A DNA stretch of 64,000 nt from Xestospongia bergquistia (lineage: Eukaryota; Porifera; Demospongiae; Haplosclerida; Petrosiidae): contig OZ014413.1 of the NCBI GenBank assembly GCA_963965975.1, positions 6,145,501 to 6,209,500 of the forward strand, written 5' to 3'. Below are positions 1-10,879 of this stretch, piece by piece. Within the stretch, counting starts at the first letter, position 1, and every line of letters starts with the position of its first letter. The translations under genes and the position numbers were made by a program. The notes under the pieces were generated by a model. It was not told where the DNA came from, ran no database searches, and was given only the letters and a program-made list of their open reading frames with translations.

Positions 1-411
1 ACCAATTGCTTGATCAATGTTAAATTGGACAATATTAGATCGTAGACATGAGTATCCAATGACTTGTAGCAAATATCCAACACCAATTATTATAAGAAAT
101 ACCATATTATAATGTAAAAAATTCTTGATGTTATAACACAAACCAACAACCAGCCATGAAAAAAATGTAAGATATACACCAGTAATGATAGATGCATACC
201 TACCTACTTTTACATCAGCTAGCAGACCAAAGAATGGAAATAAAAGAAAAAAAAGACAGTATCCAATATCAAAGACAATGTAATGAGCATGGCTATCACC
301 GTCATAGAGATTTACCGCAAAAGATTGAATCAAAGTTAAATGAACATACATAGAGACATCCCAAAAGATAACAAGCAGTACTGATCGAGAGTTGACTAAA
401 AACCTCAACAT
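1..411 (-). CDS. POT/PTR2-like transporter, N-terminal part, runs off window start
   Basis: An open minus-strand frame runs from about 411 to the window edge with no stop. It encodes hydrophobic helices and the MFS/POT-type loop GLLADVKVGRYASII, the usual signature between the first transmembrane helices of proton-coupled oligopeptide transporters. It ends inside helices leading to NIVQFNIDQAIG. The ATG at 411 lies in an AG-rich context (ATGTTGAG) that may instead be a splice acceptor, because the paralogue near 41637 reads CAG there, so a short hydrophilic first exon probably lies upstream. It keeps CGA (40-42) where two paralogues have TGA, so over this stretch it is the least damaged copy. 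The C-terminal half lies outside the window. Substrate is unknown; a membrane solute carrier is inferred from family resemblance. Confidence 0.6.
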   Translation of the reverse strand, partial: MLRFLVNSRSVLLVIFWDVSMYVHLTLIQSFAVNLYDGDSHAHYIVFDIGYCLFFLLFPFFGLLADVKVGRYASIITGVYLTFFSWLVVGLCYNIKNFLHYNMVFLIIIGVGYLLQVIGYSCLRSNIVQFNIDQAIG

Positions 412-476
412 AGTCCACAAATGTAGAGTTAGATAAGTAGTTGAATTAAAGATAGTGATAATCAGATGAATCAATT

Positions 477-673
477 GTGACCTGATTTGCAAAATGGGAT
501 CACTTCTGTCAAAGCATTTGGGACCTGATTTTGAAAAAACACTGTTAAACATATAAAAAACAGTTTTGGTTTCATATAGAATAGTTATGCATATACAAAA
601 CTGATATGTTTGATATCTTTAATGGGAATTGTTCACAAATCATGTCACAAACATTTTGACAGAAGTGGTCCCA
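477..673. repeat. palindromic MITE, copy a (right end eroded)
   Basis: It starts GTGACCTGATTTGC and mirrors to a right arm containing GACAGAAGTGGTCCC, like the better copies at 8895 and 18025. The last bases of the right arm are not recognisable. It lies just 5' of the POT-like gene at 1-411. Confidence 0.6.
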
Positions 674-1490
674 TAACATAAAAGGGTGAGATAAAAGTAT
701 CAAATGTGCCTCAAATATGAACTCCTATACATATTATGTTTTGATAGCTGTTTGTTCAATGAATGTGCTTATACAAAGATTCAGACAGTCCGAAATTGAC
801 TCTTACTCTCCATTAGAGTTCAAATCATTGATATGAAAATGCCACTATAGACACATACAAAGAAAGTTTTTGTGTTATACAAAATTATAATCAAAATGTT
901 ATGACAACCAACTATTCTCACTTTTAAAGCAGCACTTTGGTTCAATAGTAACTGAAAATAATTTTATATAAAGAAAAGACTATTGTTATTATAATAATAT
1001 AGCATGTTCTGTCTGTCAACAAGTATAGACAAATACAACTATGTAGTACATTCTATAATATATAATAGAGGTATACATACAATATTTTTAGTTAGGAATG
1101 ATGACAATACAGTATCATATCAAACAAATAATACCAATGTTTTAGTTGTCAATCAGTAGTACTTTTATGCTCATGTCTACTTACTATTGCAATGACCACT
1201 ACTGATATTCATTCTGGACATAAACTAGCTGATTATAATCACATTTTCTTTTATCTCCAATATTGCCTAATATTAATTTTCTTTCATTCCCACTATTTGG
1301 TCTGCTAGCTGATATAAAGACAGGTAGATAGATATATGACTATTATCACTGGTGTATATTTCTCATTTATGTCTTGGATATTCAGTAGATTAACATTAAT
1401 TGCTGATTTATATTTTCATTTAAAACCCCTATATTTATCATTACTATCATTATCTTCATTTTTACAATTCATTGGACACTGAAGTATTCA
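674..1490. other. no gene seen
   Basis: AT-rich spacer. No coding frame longer than a few dozen codons and no recognisable domain. Short stretches resemble spacers next to other POT-like copies. Confidence 0.4.
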
Positions 1491-1494
1491 CTCC

Positions 1495-2600
1495 AATCTC
1501 GTCCAATACAATATTGATCAATCAGTGGGAGAATCAGCTGATGAATTAAGTGCTATCATAATGATATTGGCACTTTATCAGTAGATTATTAATTAATGTT
1601 TTTATTGGAGTTGGACAGTGTCTGATTAAAGACGAAGTTTTTGATAGTGACCCATATACTATCAGGTATAGATGTGTCTGCAGTCAATGTTAATAATTTT
1701 ATCTTCAAACACTGGCTGGATACTACATATTACAATATTAATCCTGTTAAAGTAATTGCTAAAGTACTAAACTATGCTAGAAAGAACAAATATCCATGAA
1801 ATCGTAGTGCCTTGACTTACTGGGAGGAAAACATTCCTTCATGGCTAGATTTGGGTAAATAGAAATATGGAGGACCTTTCTATGAGGAGCAAGTAGAAAA
1901 TGTCAAGACTCTTCTACGACTGATACCATTGCTCATTCATGTAGTAGGAGGTCATTTATTTGACAATCTTAAATGGACAAGCTCCTTTTCTCATGTTGCA
2001 ACTGAAAGATAGTCACCATTTTTCGTGTGCTATATCAAAAAATATAGTGACTAATTTAGTCACTGCAGTTTTCCTATTTTTTTATCAGCTTGTCATTTAT
2101 TTATGCTCTTGTAAGTACTTTCCTAGTATGCTAAAAAGAGTTTGTTTAGGATTAGCATTTGCAGTATATATATCAACTTCAATTTTCGATCTCGTTCACT
2201 GAATTGCTAAAAATTATTTCAATACCTATAATGTTTATAGTATATCATCCCACAATTTTGAAGTGCAATTACTTACATTTAATTGTTCCTACATCTTTTA
2301 AATTTACAGAAATGAGAGGATTTATGAGTGGACTATCATACTGCAACAGGACTTAGTTTAACTATTAATTATATTTGCGAATATACGCATTCTTAGCATG
2401 TGAAGGGAAATTTTACTGTCAAAACATTTACTTTCATCTATTCAAAAGTATGATATTTTCATAATCTTTATTGTGTTCCTGTTTCATATATCTCTCATAA
2501 TGTTCCTCAGTTATTAAATGTATATTGACTTTATTTTCTCTCACATGCGATTTGTAATGTTTAGCTAGTATTAGGAGGAAGAGTACAAGAAAGAAATGGG
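1495..2600 (+). pseudogene. POT-like transporter pseudogene (plus copy with inverted tail)
   Basis: Translated in pieces, it follows the family order: VQYNIDQSVGESADELSAII near 1505, KVLNYARKNKYP then RSALTYWEE near 1765-1830, YGGPFYEEQVENVKTLLRL near 1865, and a decayed segment ending in an MRGFMSG-type motif near 2312. Stops interrupt it, for example TGA in place of the Arg codon after KYP and TAG after LDLGK. From about 2475 to 2600 the sequence matches the opposite strand of the C-terminal tail of other copies (compare 40200-40290), so the 3' end is inverted relative to the body. Clearly dead. It shares ancestry with the copies at 18.9 and 40.1 kb but is much older. Confidence 0.65.
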
Positions 2601-3150
2601 ATTATTCGAGTCCATACATTACAATTATAATTAATACAGACATAGTTATGTCATGGTATTGGACACAGATATAACTTTGAATTGTCTGAACTTCAAATTT
2701 AACTAAAGTCTTTGATTATAAATATAATCATTGAATTTAGTCATATACTTTATTTTCTATGTTATTTTTTCTTCATAAAATTGTTGATATAGCTAAATCC
2801 TTTAACTTTAGTGACAATGTTAATGTCAAAGCTTATACTTAGTAAATGAAATGATGAATGGTATATCTATTATCAAATTAAGACTTGAAGACAACTGACC
2901 ATCCACAAGAATTCAGTACATTCACTGAGAGCAGTATTTCTAATTCTACCTTATGCTCTGACGATATATCTTTAGTTTAACAAATATATTACAAATATTT
3001 ATAAGATAATAGCTTTGGGGTTGATAACTAAATTAATTGATAGTTTTAGTTTCACTATAAGTATTAACAAATAATTAAAGCTATGTAACACAACCAATAA
3101 TGAATGATTGTAACAAAAATAAGCATAATATTGTTTTGATTACTGGTTTG
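2601..3150. other. no gene seen
   Basis: AT-rich spacer. Near 3046-3070 is a short copy of a dispersed motif (AGTTTTAGTTTCACTATAAG) that recurs near 6690, 38818 and 41700. Confidence 0.35.
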
Positions 3151-3364
3151 TCTATGGAATTAATATTGATTGTTTATCAAATGCTAGAACTAATAATAAT
3201 ATTCCCAAAAATAAACATAATATTGATTTATTAATAATAATATACCTATGGAATGGACTTTTTATCAAATGTTAGAATTGATAATGAAATTATGGTTGTT
3301 GATAGATAAAATCATCATTAGTTCTAATATTTGATAAGCAGTCAATTCCATAGGTACATTATTA
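3151..3364. repeat. hairpin-forming inverted repeat with extra half-copy
   Basis: Arms at about 3234-3286 and 3311-3364 are inverted copies sharing CCTATGGAATGGACTTTTTA / CCTATGGAATTGACTGCTTA and continuing through the TATCAAAT..TAGAA block. A third, direct half-copy lies at 3151-3197. Size and structure fit a MITE; termini and target duplication are not resolved. Confidence 0.5.
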
Positions 3365-3413
3365 GAAAAAAATATTATTTTGTTTTTTTTTCAGTTGGTA
3401 TCAAAAATGTTTG

Positions 3414-4205
3414 TTACATGCAACTTATATATTGAGATGCAATATCAGCTTTAATGAGGTTGTGTGAAAAATAAATGATCTTTGCTGCAACTATTATGAC
3501 AAAATATGTTGTTGTAAATAATATCAAAACCAGTCCAACTCCAATTCTTTTAATCATACTTGCAATATAATTGTGAAAACAAGGATATATGATTAATTGA
3601 TAGAAGAGAATTAAAAATGAATCTACTATATAATATCTAGCCAATGTTTAAAGAGAAAGTTAGTGTCTATGATAATGGATACTGACACACATGATAATAC
3701 GTAGGTCACTATAATGAATTGAGCACTCCCCAATTATGATAAAGAGTATAATTGTAGGTATACTCAGTAACTAGTAATATATAATAGTACTTAGCTCATC
3801 ACCTGAAACATCAATTACTTGATCAATGTTAAATTGACAATATTTGATCGACATGAAAATCCAATCACTTGTAACGAATAAGAAATACCACTAATTATCT
3901 GAAACAATAATGACGTAATGAAGTTTCTATTATAAACCCCAAGCCAAAAATTGTCCATGATAAAATGAAATGATCGATGTATCCTTACCTACCTTTATGT
4001 CAGCAAGTAAACCAAATAAAAGAAATAAAAAGAGCATAAGACAATATCTAATATCAAAGATAAGGTTATGAGTATCATCATTAACTTTAGCATAGTTGTT
4101 GCTTCTAAATTTCTAATAAAACTACAAGAGCATACATAGACACACCTCAGAGAAACATTAGCAGAGCTGATTGAGGCATAATCAAAAATTTTGACATTTT
4201 CCAAA
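3414..4205 (-). pseudogene. POT-like transporter pseudogene with central deletion
   Basis: Minus-strand pieces in order: an N-terminal stretch containing VKIFDYASISSANVSL at 4204-3995, then SYSLQVIGFSC..SNIV near 3880-3835, a TM stretch ending FKHWLD near 3640, and directly after it a later block with FLILFYQLIIYPCF and IKRIGVGLVLILFTTTYF down to 3414. The loop bearing the ARKNKYP and YGGPF motifs is missing between the last two, so a central deletion fused them. Several frame changes occur. The C-terminal third is absent. Confidence 0.6.
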
Positions 4206-5215
4206 AAAAATGTTTAGAAAAGTATTTCATACATCTATAGCTACAACAATGAATGACTAGTCGGACTCAAAGTAGTTGAATAAATGAAGTCTTGCTTTCA
4301 TTATAAAAATATTGAAGTTACACAAACGCTATTGCAAATATATATTCATATTAGTGCAAGTATATTACATTAAGATTATATTTTTGATATGTTTGTTATT
4401 CACAATAAATGTAAATAGTAAACACATCTTATTTCTTTCTAAGATATGTTTCACTGTTCTATGGTAATGTCTCTATTCATTATCAACATCTAGATTATAT
4501 TAAATATATTATATGCTATATGATATGTCAATGTACATAATTATTGATAGTACCAATTTAATCGAAATCGATCTTAAAAGATTTCAGGATAATGAAAACT
4601 ACATGCATATGTATGTATACTATAGATACAATATAAATACCATTATTGATTTATAATAACAATCATTAAACTTTGGGTCTATGAACATTACAATATTGTA
4701 ATGGATAATTTTTAAAATGTTATTTTGTGCATACTGATATTATTTTCTAATATCATTGTTTTAAGACTTTATATAAGTTAGGACTTTCTTCGTTATTAAA
4801 ATATCATCATAAAAGCGAAGGAAAAAATTTATTGTTACAACTACATGGAATTAGAGTAATAATTATATACAAATGCAGAGATATAAGCATAATTATGTCA
4901 GATAGTCTCATTTCTCTCCTGTACCTCACTTCTTGTTTCATATATCTCTCATAATTATATCAATTATGTAAAACTTAAGAAACTTTCATCACATTATGTA
5001 CAAACTTACTTTCTAACATAAGTTAGACTAATCTAAGACAATAAGACAATGAAAAGAAAGTGGTATATTAATTGATAATATCAACAGTGTAAAGACATTA
5101 ATACAATATGTAAAAAATAAATACCATGTATATTTTATATACTGTTTACATAAACATAGATGTCCAAAAACGTAGAAGAAATATGTCAGCTATTACACTC
5201 AAGTGAATGTCTCAT
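4206..5215. other. no gene seen
   Basis: AT-rich spacer without a supported gene. Confidence 0.4.
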
Positions 5216-5219
5216 CTTT

Positions 5220-6265
5220 TTATTATACTCTTCCTCCTGATCCACATATCTCTCATAATGTTCTTCAGCTACATTCACTTCATTTTCTCTCATAGGTAAC
5301 TTGTAACATTTAGCTATATAGTATTACAAGCACTATAGGTATAATAAGAACAAGCACACTCATTGTTATGAAATAATACAGGATGTTCAATCAATATTTC
5401 ATGTTAGCAGTACTAGTATAACTAATACCAGATGCTGCATACCTCAGTCCCACCATTAAACCTCTCATTTCATATGGACTGGTCTTCTCACTATTTACAA
5501 CAATATCTTCTGTCATAATTCTTATACCATTTTCTTATTGACACATTCTCATATAAATTTTTTATTGTATCTCAAGTTTTGTATGGACTATCATTTGCTT
5601 TAATTTCCCCAATATCCTTAGAGTTTGAAATAGCTCAGTCTCCAGACTCCAATTCTTTTAAGCATACTTGTAATGTAATTGTGAAAACAAGAATGTATAA
5701 TTAATTGATAGAAGAAAATTAAAAGTGAAACTACTAGAGGAGATAATGCATTTTTGAACATAATGCAATCAAAAAAAGACAAGTTTTCATCTGATTTATA
5801 GTAACTAATCCATATAATATCATTAGCACAAACAAGACCAACAAGACAGATTAGTCATGGTGTCAAACATATAACTACCTTGACATTCTCTAACTGTTCA
5901 TCTGTGAATGGTCCACCATATTTTTTTTTCTTTACCTAAGTCCAACCTGATAGGGTAACTCTCTTCCCAATAGGTCAAGGCACTGCAATTCCTGGGATAT
6001 TTGTTTTTCCTAGCATAGTTTAGTACTTTAACAATCAATGTAACAGGATTAATATTGTGAGGTGTAGTATTCAGCCAATGTTTAAAGAGAAAGATAGTGA
6101 TAAGAACTGTAGAGACAGCCACACCTGATAATACATTACACAATGATAATCTGATTTATTAAGCATTGCAAAATTAATGCAATATAAAAATTGCAGGTAC
6201 ACTCAGTGAGTGCCAATATATAATAGCACTTAGTTCATCACCTGAAGCACCAATTATTTGATCAA
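5220..6265 (-). pseudogene. POT-like transporter pseudogene with internal inversion
   Basis: From high to low coordinate on the minus strand: IIGASGDELSAIIYWHSLS near 6250-6195, then VLSGVAVSTVLITIFLFKHW, VLNYARKNKYPRNCSALTYW and a decayed TM block to about 5640. A frameshift after LDLGKEKK diverts the frame to a stop at 5898. The next block (about 5505-5648) reads on the plus strand instead: FFIVSQVLYGLSFALISPIS followed by EIAQSP. The tail (5470-5220) returns to the minus strand with YEMRGLMVGLRYAAS and a degraded C-terminus. It is therefore a copy carrying a microinversion of about 150 bp whose edge falls at the AQSP codons. Confidence 0.62.
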
Positions 6266-6570
6266 TATTAATTGATATGTTTGTATGTATATATTGATAT
6301 CAATGTTAAGTGATATTCTCATAATATAAGACATATTTCATGCACTCTTATATGGAAATGTCACTGTTCATTGTGAATATATGTTTTGCCTTCTCTTATT
6401 ACGTTTATTTAACATCTTATTATGGTAGTAGCATCCTTTTAACCCAAAAAATATTTACAAGAATATAGGATAATGAAATGTCGTTTTAAAATGCTAATGC
6501 TTAGATTATTATTTTAAGAAATTTGTTTTTGATTTTTGGGTAAGCATTAGTATTAATATAATGTAACATA

Positions 6571-6726
6571 CATTAATTTTGTTTCTGCTTATACTGAAAG
6601 CAAAACTAAATAATTATTTAATAATATAAAGATAAGTAGTTGATACATTTATAATTAAATAATAAGTTATACTCAAAGGAATTATTAATAGTTTTGGTTT
6701 CAGTATAAGCAGTAACAAAATTAATG
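6571..6726. repeat. hairpin-forming inverted repeat (MITE-like)
   Basis: Arms at about 6571-6608 and 6686-6726 are inverted copies around CTGCTTATACTGAAA / TTTCAGTATAAGCAG. Single arms or half-copies recur near 3046, 38818, 41700 and 42395, so this is a dispersed family. Its right side is also the start of a segment shared with 38.8 kb. Confidence 0.5.
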
Positions 6727-7689
6727 ATTAAGTTACACAACTCAACCCATATGAAATACAAACACAAATTATCTTATAAAATCATGATGTTTTATTTCAC
6801 AAAAAGGGTGTTCAATACACATTTTCTTCCTATTAAATATGTTTAGCTGGTCTATGGTAATATATCACTTCATATTTTATTTCACCCACTCACACTAAGG
6901 TAAAACTAGTCAAAGTGTACTTTTGATTGTGTTCTAGGTAGTCAGGTCACAATACTCCTATATTATATTGAACAATTGTAAGTCCCTTTTCAAGTATGTG
7001 CTCATAAATTGTGGAGGAAAGGTGGGATACTAACCTGCATAAACCAGTTTTGAAAGGGATATCAATTGTTTTCTAATAAGTAACAATACAATTAATCAAC
7101 AATAAAGGGTATCCCTGCATGCATAAGCATTGCTATGGTGTTACTGATAATGATGAACTAGTCCTATGATAATGGTGAATTTGGAACTGATTTCATGCTT
7201 TTTTTGTAGTTATTGTGGTTATATTTAATTTGGATATTCCATATTTCATATGTATAGTATAAATTAGCTATTTCCTAATATTGACTAACATCTATATACT
7301 CAACATTTATGACTCTATGTACATTATTATTACTAATAATTTAAAGGTTCTCTAAAAGTATATTTTATGAATATATTGGAATATAAATTTCAACTGACTT
7401 TCATTATTTTGGGAAAGCAAGCTAAAGTTCAATTTGTTGGCAAATATTCAAATATTCAATGTTATATTTATATGAAAGTAGTTGATTGCACATAAATAAT
7501 TATTACAGTTTCTAATATATTTCCAAGGATAGAGATAAGAAGACAGTGTTAAGATGCAACATTTCAAGATCAACTAATTGCTTACATGTCAAAAAGAATA
7601 CTGAATATAACTATAAATACTTATCATACTCTGGGATGATCTGACATATGCATATGTCAACTTTTGGCTATTACGTACTTTGTTCTGTA
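6690..7689. repeat. segmental duplication of 38803-39827
   Basis: About 1 kb of non-coding DNA follows the same order as 38803-39827, including TCATGATGT, GTGGAGGAAA and ATACTCTGGGATG landmarks, with scattered substitutions and small indels. In the 38.8 kb copy it leads into a POT-like gene. Here that continuity is broken by the CACTA-like element starting at 7690. Confidence 0.6.
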
Positions 7690-8114
7690 CACTGTAATAA
7701 CTTAGTGGTGATGTTCACTTCAAAATGATAGTGTAAATCTTGCCACAGGAGTCACTACAAGGAGGTATTGAGAGTCACTATCATTCTGTCACTACTTCAA
7801 CATTAGTGAGGATCACCTATTATTAATGGTGAATATCACTACCACTACACTATTCATTACATACTTATCTTGTACCTGATCAACATTAATTAACAGTTTT
7901 GTTTAAAAATTGAAACATGAAGATGCATAATAGATTTTCATGTAGTTAGTGGTCTTGTTCCAGATATAATGCACAATATCTTTGAAGGTATGTTGTTGGT
8001 ATCTTGTCTATGTGTTAGATTGTATGCTTTTTTTAATTATAGGCACTTTGAAATTATGCATTCGACTCCTAATCATTCAGTATATTTTAATTGAAATACA
8101 ATTTACATTACAAA

Positions 8115-8894
8115 AGCTCAAAACTCGTATTGATTCATTCTTTTATGGTCCAGACATTGCCAACAAGCCATCTCCAATTAATGCAATGCATTTGACGAAT
8201 GGACATCTGAAGCAATTTGGTATGTTTGTAAACTGTTCAAAATTTAATAATATAAATTTGCACTTTAAACTACAATTACCCAGTCAGATGTGGTGCCTTG
8301 GAAAATATCTTCCACTGTTGATTGGTGATTTAGTTAAAGAAGAAAATCATTATTGGGAAAATTACTTGGCACATGCTGACATTGTAGACGAAGTTTTTGT
8401 GCCTGTTACGAGTGTAGACAGAACTGAATACACAGCAATGAATATTGAAGACTTTTTCCATAACTTTAAGGAACTCTACCCAAACAACCACTCACACCAA
8501 AAATGCGCGCTACTTTTACATTTGCCAGTTTGGATGAGATGGTCAGACAGAATAATTATTATAAGTATGATTTTAGTATATCAACAACATTCTGTAATTT
8601 TGTACTTCACTTTTGAATAGGTGTGGCCATTAATCAGAATGTGATCCATGAGGTATGAGGCAAAGCATGGTATTGAAGATGAGGAGCCGTTATTTGGGAA
8701 AATAATACAATTTATCGTTACTCCAGCAGAAGAAACATTGTTTATTCCTAGACTCTTAAATAACATATGCCAGAATGTACATTTCCATTCTTTTGAGGAG
8801 TGTTTAACAAATGTTATTAAGGTTTTAAAGTATACTGAGCCTCTAGATTATCACCCACCACACTTGTGTCATTTGTCAAGAAGAACATACATTT
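8115..8894 (+). pseudogene. CACTA-like transposase fragment (copy I)
   Basis: A first block (KLKTRIDSFFYGPDIANKPS to HLKQFG) is followed by a 78-bp GT-AG intron (about 8220-8297), then QMWCLGKYLPLLIGDLVKEE, DIVDEVFVPV and FHNFKELYPNN. The same splice point occurs in the 60.2 kb homologue (LKQEG | AQMWLLGR). A later block gives PLIRM*SMRYEAKHG fused to a C-terminal stretch EEPLFGKIIQFIVTP and LDYHPPHLCHLS. The roughly 100 residues normally between MRYEAKH and PLFGK are absent, and TGA replaces the Trp codon before SMRYEAKH. Non-functional; C-terminal half only. Confidence 0.6.
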
Positions 8895-9105
8895 GTGACC
8901 TGATTTTCAAAAAAGTTCCACTTCTGTTAAAACATTTGTGATCTGATTTGTAATTTTAAAAAAAGTTAAAAAAATAGTTTTGCATACATATAGAATAGTT
9001 ATGCATATATAACAACTGTCTTTTGAGATGTTTTAAGAGTTGATTTTTCACAAGTAAGTCACAAATGTTTTGGCAGAAGTGGTCCCTTTTTGCAAATCAG
9101 GTCAC
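8895..9105. repeat. palindromic MITE, copy b
   Basis: Begins GTGACCTGATTTTC and ends ATCAGGTCAC. Both arms repeat the GTGACCTGATTT word about 45 bp in. It is flanked by ATTT at 8891-8894 and 9106-9109, a 4-bp target duplication. It sits inside the last codons of the transposase fragment, as does copy d. Confidence 0.7.
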
Positions 9106-9311
9106 ATTTGTCCAAATAATTATTATTAGTAGTTCGGCCTATGCATTTATTTCATGGATAAAGGTTAATCACAACTTTGTAGTGAAAACTAAGTCACCAC
9201 TATGTTGTGATTGGATGTATTGATGATGTTCACTGCATGTTTGGTGAACGTCACTACATGAGTAGTGAAATTTTCACTTCAATGTTTCACTACTATGTAG
9301 TGACAGAACCT

Positions 9312-9660
9312 TGCTGTTAATATTAATAACATAACCAACACCACATGCTGCATACCATAATCCAACCATCAATCCTCTCATTTCATGTGGAGATTGAGCT
9401 ATTGTAAATGCTAAGGATGTTGGGAAAATTAAAGCAAATGCTATTCCATAGAAACATTGAGATACAATAGCAGCTTTGTATGAGATTGTGTTAAAAAGAA
9501 TATAATCCTTGCAAGCAAGAATTATGACAAAATATATTGTAGTAAATAATGAGGAAACCAGTCCAAGTCCAATTCTTTTAAGCATACTTGGAATGTACTT
9601 GTGAAAACAAGGATATATGATTAATTGATAGAATATAATTAAAAGTGAAGCTAAATAGAA
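9312..9660 (-). pseudogene. POT-like transporter fragment truncated by element I
   Basis: Minus-strand frame with MLKRIGLGLVSSLFTT, IVSQCFYGIAFALIFPTS, LAFTIAQSPHEMRGLMVGLW and YVININSK. It is near-identical by eye to 40383-40740. The reading frame runs straight into CACTA-element sequence at 9311, so the C-terminal helix and tail are gone. Upstream (about 9600-9660) it degrades into AT-rich DNA. Nonfunctional remnant. Confidence 0.65.
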
Positions 9661-9699
9661 TATAATTAAAAATGAAAATTACAATTTGGTAGTGTTGTA

Positions 9700-10870
9700 T
9701 TACCTGTTGAGATGTTCCTCTTTCTCTGGAACATGCATGTGTATCTAAGGTCAATTACTATGATTAACAAACTTACTTTAAAATAAGATGTTTCTTCTTC
9801 CACTGAATTATTAGAGCTATCGTCACTACTTAGTCTTTCTTTCTTCTTCTATTCTAAGAAATATCTTTAAATAGTAAATGACTGCAAAATAATGTTACAT
9901 TACCTGTCATTACCTTTCCTTACTCAATCCTTGGATCAGGTTTTAAGTTGACTCAATAAGAAATTCAAGAAAGTTACTTTAATTTGGTTTCAATCTCATC
10001 TTCAGTTGAGTCACTGCTGTCACAACTGGTGTTATCTATATATATCTTCTTTGTTTCCTTTCACAAAAGTTAAAAAGCTTATAAATTTAACATGCATTAT
10101 TATACATGGTGGATATAACTAAGTTAAGACAAAGAAATCATGAAACTTACCTTAGTTTGAGAGCATTCTTAACTCTATCAACATTTTCTTCTCTCAGCTT
10201 TTACTTTGTTCCTATAAAGTATGTATTGCCTATACTAAGTTGGTGGTTGTCACCTGAACTTTTTTCTTCCTACTCTCTTCTATAGTAAATATCATTTAAT
10301 ACTACAAGAAACATGCTTTACCTAAATTCTTGGTCTTATACTGCTTTTCTTAGATTTCTTTAAAACATAAAAGAAAAATAAAAAAGTGTCTACTTAACAA
10401 TACCTCACACTTGACTTGATTGATTTGATTAGATTTCCTTTCTTCTGTAAACACATAAACATGATATTATACAAAATTGACATTAACTTTATTCTTATTT
10501 TTGTCATTGTACTATACTGAGTAAAATAAAAAGTAAGACTTATCTGGAATCTCTTCTTAGGTGAGGAAGTTTTTTGCTTTTTGATAGATACAAATCTGCT
10601 TGTCTTTGCATGGCATTCCATCTCATTTTGGAGCATCACCTAAAGGCAGAAGCAGTGATTGCTCAGAATCCTGAGGCATAGCAACAAGTGTAGTCATAAA
10701 TTGTCTGGTGATAGAGTAGAGGCAATTCAAAGCCAATAAAGGATTTTAAATACTGCGCAAGAGCCATTGGAGTATCTTGAAAACACTGGACAGACTATTT
10801 CCTGATAAAAAGAGTATGATATTTAAACTCTTGCACAGCTATTTTCTTAAGTTTCCGCCTTCTTTAAAAT
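9700..10870 (-). pseudogene. unrecognised acidic multi-exon stretch
   Basis: Several short minus-strand exon-like blocks, some with donor-like ends: DDSSNNSVEEETSYFK (9775-9830), DNTSCDSSDSTEDEIETK (about 9985-10040), LREENVDRVKNALK (about 10150-10200), MMLQNEMECHAKTSRFVSIK (10580-10640), and upstream PMALAQYLKSFIGFELPLLY and FMTTLVAMPQDSEQSLLLPL (10650-10780). The repeated Ser/Asp/Glu-rich exons suggest a disordered nuclear or transposon-encoded protein. Frame changes between blocks suggest decay. I do not recognise the family; exon joins are guesses. Confidence 0.3.
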
Positions 10871-10879
10871 ATAAAGTTA

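Larger units (their letters stand above)
7690..9311. mobile_element. internally deleted CACTA-like element, copy I
   Basis: The left end reads TA|CACTGTAATAACTTAGTGGT and is followed by about 170 bp dense in GTGA/TCAC words, like a subterminal repeat region. The body holds a broken transposase-like gene (8115-8894) and a MITE (8895-9105). The right side (about 9170-9311) has more CACTAC/GTAGTGA words and then stops abruptly inside a POT-like pseudogene. The right terminus seen in the sister copy (18430-18500) is missing, so it was lost in a deletion that also removed the transporter tail. Confidence 0.55.
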
